A DNA stretch of 41,538 nucleotides from Microbacteriaceae bacterium (GTDB taxonomy: Bacteria > Actinomycetota > Actinomycetes > Actinomycetales > Microbacteriaceae), in the NCBI GenBank assembly GCA_947444785.1, contig CANFBG010000004.1, forward strand, positions 1 to 41,538. The letters run 5' to 3'. Below are positions 37,380 to 41,538 of this stretch, piece after piece. The number at the start of each line of letters is the position of its first letter. Within the stretch, counting starts at the first letter, position 1. Made by a program: the position numbers and the translations under genes. Under the pieces are notes generated by a model. The model was not told the origin of the DNA and ran no database searches. It saw only the letters and a program-made list of their open reading frames with translations.

Positions 37380-39920
37380 ATGTCTGCCACAAAAACTAAG
37401 GCTAGCGGTGCGCTCGGCGCCATTCTTGGCATTGTCGGAATGAGTGCCGTCGCAGGCATTCTCGCCACCGCGATGGTCGCTCCGGCGCTCGCCGTCACAG
37501 GAGTAGCCGCCAACAACTCGATCAGCATTTTCGAAGGCCTGCCCTCCTACCTCAAGCCGGATGCGCTCGCCCAGAAGTCCCAGATCTTCGCCGGCGACGC
37601 AACCGGGGCCCCTGTTCTCCTCGCGTCGGTCTTCGATCAGAACCGCGAAGAGGTCACCTGGGATCAGATCTCCCCCTTTGCCAAAGACGCCGTCATCTCG
37701 GTCGAAGACCCGCGTTTCTACTCCCACGGCGGAGTAGACCTGCTCTCCAGCGCACGCGCGGCCGCACAGAGCGCCATTTCCAAGGGCGGGCCCGGCGCCT
37801 CGACGATCTCGATGCAGTACGTGCGAAACATCCTGATCCAGAACACGAACGCGATCTCCGACCCGGTCGCGCGCCAGGCCGCCTTCGACGATGCCACGAA
37901 GACGACCATCGACCGCAAGCTCAAGGAGATGAAGTACGCGATCGGCCTGGAGAAGGAGTACACGAAGGACCAGATCCTCCTGGGCTACCTCAACATCTCC
38001 AACTTCGGTGGCACGGTCTACGGCATCCAGGCCGCGGCCCGCTACTACTTCAATGTCTCCGCCGCCGATCTGACCCTCGCCCAGGCCACGAGCCTCGTTG
38101 CCATGGTGAACGAGCCCAACGGCCTGCGCATCGACCGCGAGGCGAACATCCCCGACAACAAGGCTCGCCGCGACCTCGACATCCTGCCGGCCATGCTGAA
38201 GGAGAACAAGATCACGAGGGCCCAGTTCGACGAGGCCATCGCGACCCCGGTGACACCCGTGATCACTGCACCTTCGACCGGCTGCCAGACGGCCAACGAC
38301 GTAGGAGGCTCCTACTTCTGTGACTACGTCGAGGACATCATCAAGAACGACCCGTCGTTCGGCGACACCGCCGACGCGCGCTGGGCAAAGTTCAAGACCG
38401 GCGGATACAAGATCTACACCACGCTGGACATGGACCTTCAGAAGTCCGCAATCGGTGCGATGCAGAAGTACATCCCACAGACGAGCGACAAACTGAACAT
38501 CGGCTCCTCGATGGTGACGGTTCAGCCCGGAACGGGCAAGGTTCTCGCGATGGTGCAGAACAAGAACTACAACGCCGACCCTGAAACGACCCAGCCCAAC
38601 GAAACGGCAATCAACTACAGCACGGACTATGCAGACGGCGGGTCCGGCGGCTTCCCCTCGGGCTCGACCTACAAGGTCTTCACCCTTGCCGACTGGCTGA
38701 AGAACGGCCATGCCATCGGCGAACGCGTCAACGGAAACGTGCAGAAGTTCGACCTGTCGACATTCAAGAACAGCTGTGAGGGATCTGGCTCCGGCAGCTA
38801 TCAGAGCGCCAACGACGGCGGCGAGGCCCCGGGAACGATCTCTGTCTCGCAGGCAACCGCCCAGTCAGTCAACAACGCGTTCATTGCGATGGCCCAGAAG
38901 CTCGACATGTGCGAGATAACCAAGACCGCAGAGGCGTTCGGAATGCACCGCGCCGACGCCGCGCCGATGAAGCAGGTCGTCTCGTCTGTTCTGGGAACGA
39001 ACGAGGTGGCTCCGCTCACGGTTGCGGCCGCCTACGCCGGCATTGCGGCCGGCGGCCTGTACTGCACACCCATCGCGATCGACAAGATCATCGATGCCAC
39101 GGGTACCGAGCTCGCAGTGCCGAAGTCGACCTGCACGCAGGCCGTGGACGCCAATGTGGCGGCAGCCATGGCGCAGGCGATGGCCGGTGTTGTCAACGGT
39201 GGAACAGGTTCGGCCGCAAACCCGAATGACGGCGTTCCGCACATCGGCAAAACGGGTACGACGGATGGCGAGGCCCATGTCTGGTTCGCAGGTGTTTCGA
39301 CCAAGTTGGCAACGGCCATCTGGGTCGGCAATGTCGAGGGCGCCGTCTCGCTTCGCTACACCAGCATCGAGAGCAACGGTGGCACAGCCAACGCCGCCAG
39401 CACGAGATTCGCCGTGTGGAAGCAGTACATGACCGAGGCCGACTCCAAGTACGGCGGAGACAAGTTCGGTGTGCCGACGGGTGACCTCGTGAACGGCGTT
39501 CAGGTTGCCGTGCCCGACGTGCGCGGCATGACGGTGCTGGCGGCCAAGACCCTGATCGAGAGCCTCGGCTTCACCTACGCGGATGGCGGCGTAGTCGACT
39601 CGGACGTTCCCGCAGGCCAGGCCGCCGGAAGCGACCCGGCCGCCGGTACCGGCGTCACCAAGGGCTCAACGGTCACGGTGACGACAAGCAACGCGGCACT
39701 GAGCGCGGTGCCCAACTTCATCGGCAAGAAGGTGGCCGACATCACTGCCGCAGGCTGGCTAGTGGGCTCGACGTCCGTCTCGCCGACGGTCACACCGGGT
39801 TGCACCGATGGGACGACCATCGTGTCGACCAACCCACCCGCAGGAACACTCGCGAAGAAGTCCAGCCAGAAGATCAGCTACGTGACCTGCAAGCCGGCTG
39901 TGCCCGGTGCCCCGGGCTAG
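37380..39920 (+). CDS. Class A penicillin-binding protein (transglycosylase/transpeptidase) with two PASTA domains
   Basis: GT51 motifs (EDPRFYSHGGVD; GASTISMQYVRN); SGSTYK, SVNN, GKTGTT; C-terminal VPDVRGMTVLAAK and VPNFIGKKVADIT PASTA repeats. Confidence 0.92.
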   Translation: MSATKTKASGALGAILGIVGMSAVAGILATAMVAPALAVTGVAANNSISIFEGLPSYLKPDALAQKSQIFAGDATGAPVLLASVFDQNREEVTWDQISPFAKDAVISVEDPRFYSHGGVDLLSSARAAAQSAISKGGPGASTISMQYVRNILIQNTNAISDPVARQAAFDDATKTTIDRKLKEMKYAIGLEKEYTKDQILLGYLNISNFGGTVYGIQAAARYYFNVSAADLTLAQATSLVAMVNEPNGLRIDREANIPDNKARRDLDILPAMLKENKITRAQFDEAIATPVTPVITAPSTGCQTANDVGGSYFCDYVEDIIKNDPSFGDTADARWAKFKTGGYKIYTTLDMDLQKSAIGAMQKYIPQTSDKLNIGSSMVTVQPGTGKVLAMVQNKNYNADPETTQPNETAINYSTDYADGGSGGFPSGSTYKVFTLADWLKNGHAIGERVNGNVQKFDLSTFKNSCEGSGSGSYQSANDGGEAPGTISVSQATAQSVNNAFIAMAQKLDMCEITKTAEAFGMHRADAAPMKQVVSSVLGTNEVAPLTVAAAYAGIAAGGLYCTPIAIDKIIDATGTELAVPKSTCTQAVDANVAAAMAQAMAGVVNGGTGSAANPNDGVPHIGKTGTTDGEAHVWFAGVSTKLATAIWVGNVEGAVSLRYTSIESNGGTANAASTRFAVWKQYMTEADSKYGGDKFGVPTGDLVNGVQVAVPDVRGMTVLAAKTLIESLGFTYADGGVVDSDVPAGQAAGSDPAAGTGVTKGSTVTVTTSNAALSAVPNFIGKKVADITAAGWLVGSTSVSPTVTPGCTDGTTIVSTNPPAGTLAKKSSQKISYVTCKPAVPGAPG

Positions 39921-40857
39921 TACCCGGGCCGGCTCCGTTGCGGCGACCCTCGGCTCTCTCGGGCTGGGGATCGCCGCAACCGGCGCGGCCGCCCTGCTGT
40001 GGGCATCCGTCATCGAGCGTCGCCGCTACACGCTTCGCCGGGTGAGTGCGAAGGTTCTCCCGCCGGGCTCCGCCGACATCCGGGTGCTGCACCTGTCGGA
40101 CCTTCACCTGGCCCCGTGGCAGCGCGACAAGCAGGAGTGGGTTCGCGCCCTCGCCCGACTGATGCCCGACCTCGTCGTGAACACGGGCGACAACCTCGGG
40201 CACGCCGACGCCTATGACGCCCTCGAGTACACCCTCGAGCCGTTCCGGGGCGTGCCGGGGGTCTTCGTGAACGGGTCCAACGACTACTTCGGTCCCTCGT
40301 TCAAGAACCCGTTCCGCTACTTCACGGGCCCGTCCAAGGCGAATCCCACCCCGACGAAGCTCGACATCAAGCGCCTGGAGAAGTTCTTCGGCTTCCTCGG
40401 CTGGCAGAACCTGAACAACAGGGCGGCCTCCTTGCAGATCAACGGCTCGGCCGTCGAGTTCTTCGGTGTAGACGACCCGCACATGTTCTTCGACCGGCTC
40501 GACAAGATCCCCGGCGCCCTCGATGACCTCCGGGACGACTCGGATTCGGCAGACCTGTCGATCGGCGTGGCCCATGCGCCCTACCAACGCGTCCTGAACT
40601 CCTTCGTGACCCATGGGGCCGGCGTGATCTTCGCGGGCCACACCCACGGCGGCCAGGTCTGCGTGCCCGGCTACGGGGCACTGGTGACCAACTGCGATAT
40701 TCCCAGGGACCAGGTCAAGGGACTCAGCCTGTGGCGCCACGGCCTGCACACGGCCGTTCTGAACGTCTCTGCCGGGCTCGGCACATCGATCTATGCCCCC
40801 GTCAGGTTTTCGTGCCTGCCCGAGGCGACCCTGTTGACCCTCACCGCCAAAGACTGA
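39907..40857 (+). CDS. Metallophosphoesterase
   Basis: IRVLHLSDLHLAPWQRDKQEW...VVNTGDNLGH...GSNDYF...FAGHTHGGQVCVPGYG; calcineurin-like phosphoesterase motifs. Confidence 0.92.
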   Translation: MPRASTRAGSVAATLGSLGLGIAATGAAALLWASVIERRRYTLRRVSAKVLPPGSADIRVLHLSDLHLAPWQRDKQEWVRALARLMPDLVVNTGDNLGHADAYDALEYTLEPFRGVPGVFVNGSNDYFGPSFKNPFRYFTGPSKANPTPTKLDIKRLEKFFGFLGWQNLNNRAASLQINGSAVEFFGVDDPHMFFDRLDKIPGALDDLRDDSDSADLSIGVAHAPYQRVLNSFVTHGAGVIFAGHTHGGQVCVPGYGALVTNCDIPRDQVKGLSLWRHGLHTAVLNVSAGLGTSIYAPVRFSCLPEATLLTLTAKD

Positions 40858-40915
40858 CGAAGTGTGAACGGCGGCCGGTTTTTTCGGCTATCCTTATTGA
40901 GGCCCAAGGGCTGAT

Positions 40916-40992
40916 CGGGGTATGGCGCAGCTTGGTAGCGCGCGTCGTTCGGGACGACGAGGTCGCAGGTTCAAATCCTGTTACCCCGACCA
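40916..40992 (+). tRNA. tRNA-Pro (anticodon CGG)
   Basis: CGGGGTATGGCGCAGCTTGGTAGCGCGCGTCGTTCGGGACGACGAGGTCGCAGGTTCAAATCCTGTTACCCCGACCA; anticodon loop TTCGGGA; CCA encoded. Confidence 0.95.
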
Positions 40993-40995
40993 AAT

Positions 40996-41025
40996 AAAGG
41001 CTCTCTCCGCAAGGAGAGGGCCTTT
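40996..41025 (+). terminator. Hairpin terminator candidate after tRNA-Pro
   Basis: AAAGGCTCTCTCC GCAA GGAGAGGGCCTTT; 13-bp stem. Confidence 0.8.
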
Positions 41026-41046
41026 ACTGGTTAAGCGTGGAACAGG

Positions 41047-41538
41047 TCAGGCTCCGCCGAGAGACCCGCCGCTCTCGGCGAGATAGCACGCCCCGCAGAG
41101 CGACTCATAGGTCACGTGCTCACCGTCGATGGCCACCTGGGCGCCGTCGAAGACGAACAGGTCGTCGATCTTCCGGGAGTTGAAGATCGCCTTCCGGCCG
41201 CACCGGCAGATGGTCTTCAGTTCCTCGAGGCTGTGCGCGAGCTCCATCAGCCGGGCACTGCCCGGAAATGCCACCGTCTGAAAATCGGTGCGGATGCCAT
41301 ACGCCAGCACCGGGACATCGTCCAGGATCGCAATGCGCAGCGCATCGTCGACCTGCGCCGGCGTCAGGAACTGCGCCTCGTCGATCAGGAGGCAGCTGAG
41401 CTCGCCGTGACCCGCCGCGATCATCTCGGACCGGCGTGCCTGGAACTCGTCGCGCATCCGCGTCTCCGGGGCCACCAGGAAGTCGACTGCGCGGTTCACG
41501 CCGAGGCGGGAGACGATGTTCGTGTCGCCCTTGGTGTC
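41047..41538 (-). CDS. tdk: Thymidine kinase, partial (5' end outside window)
   Basis: LSCLLIDEAQFLTPAQVDDAL...VLAYGIRTDFQTVAFPGSARLMELAHSLEELKTICRCGRKAIFNSR...TYESLCGACY. Reading frame continues upstream of the listed Met (DTKGDTNIVSRLGVNRAVDF) to the window edge. Confidence 0.92.
   Translation of the reverse strand, partial: DTKGDTNIVSRLGVNRAVDFLVAPETRMRDEFQARRSEMIAAGHGELSCLLIDEAQFLTPAQVDDALRIAILDDVPVLAYGIRTDFQTVAFPGSARLMELAHSLEELKTICRCGRKAIFNSRKIDDLFVFDGAQVAIDGEHVTYESLCGACYLAESGGSLGGA

Overview
High-GC actinobacterial (probably Microbacteriaceae-like) chromosomal window. Gene content is mostly housekeeping, and I see no phage, IS element or CRISPR array. Left to right: an edge-truncated two-domain methyltransferase that is missing from the ORF track, a FUSC-family protein, an acyl-CoA thioesterase, and divergent gtrA / polyprenol-P-mannose synthase genes. 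Next is an FMN-riboswitch-led riboflavin operon (ribD-ribE-ribBA-ribH), a polytopic sulfite-oxidase-like molybdoprotein, an MFS transporter, an ABC exporter, gabD, pncA, a PBP4-like carboxypeptidase and a Gfo/Idh/MocA oxidoreductase. These are followed by a secreted subtilase with six FnIII domains, tRNA-Thr(CGT), a TetR regulator with a palindromic operator candidate, a TAP-like alpha/beta hydrolase and topA-tmk-holB. The right part holds a compact Tad pilus locus, a 6C-type small RNA, acs, ridA with an unlisted small ORF, a PASTA-containing class A PBP, a metallophosphoesterase, tRNA-Pro(CGG) and truncated thymidine kinase. The observations most worth a second look are: (i) a 6C-like C-rich-loop sRNA upstream of the tad locus with a 21-bp duplication at its 3' end; (ii) two long intergenic palindromes without T-tracts, one of them a nested ~106 bp element; (iii) 11-bp-phased direct repeats upstream of the molybdoprotein and its internal twin-arginine motif; (iv) a perfect TTGCAGA-N-TCTGCAA palindrome before the tetR gene; (v) a compact Tad locus with an apparently fused TadB/TadC and no adjacent TadZ; (vi) the unlisted double-methyltransferase ORF. 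I found no clear evidence for a wholly new system; the strongest candidates are regulatory or RNA elements.
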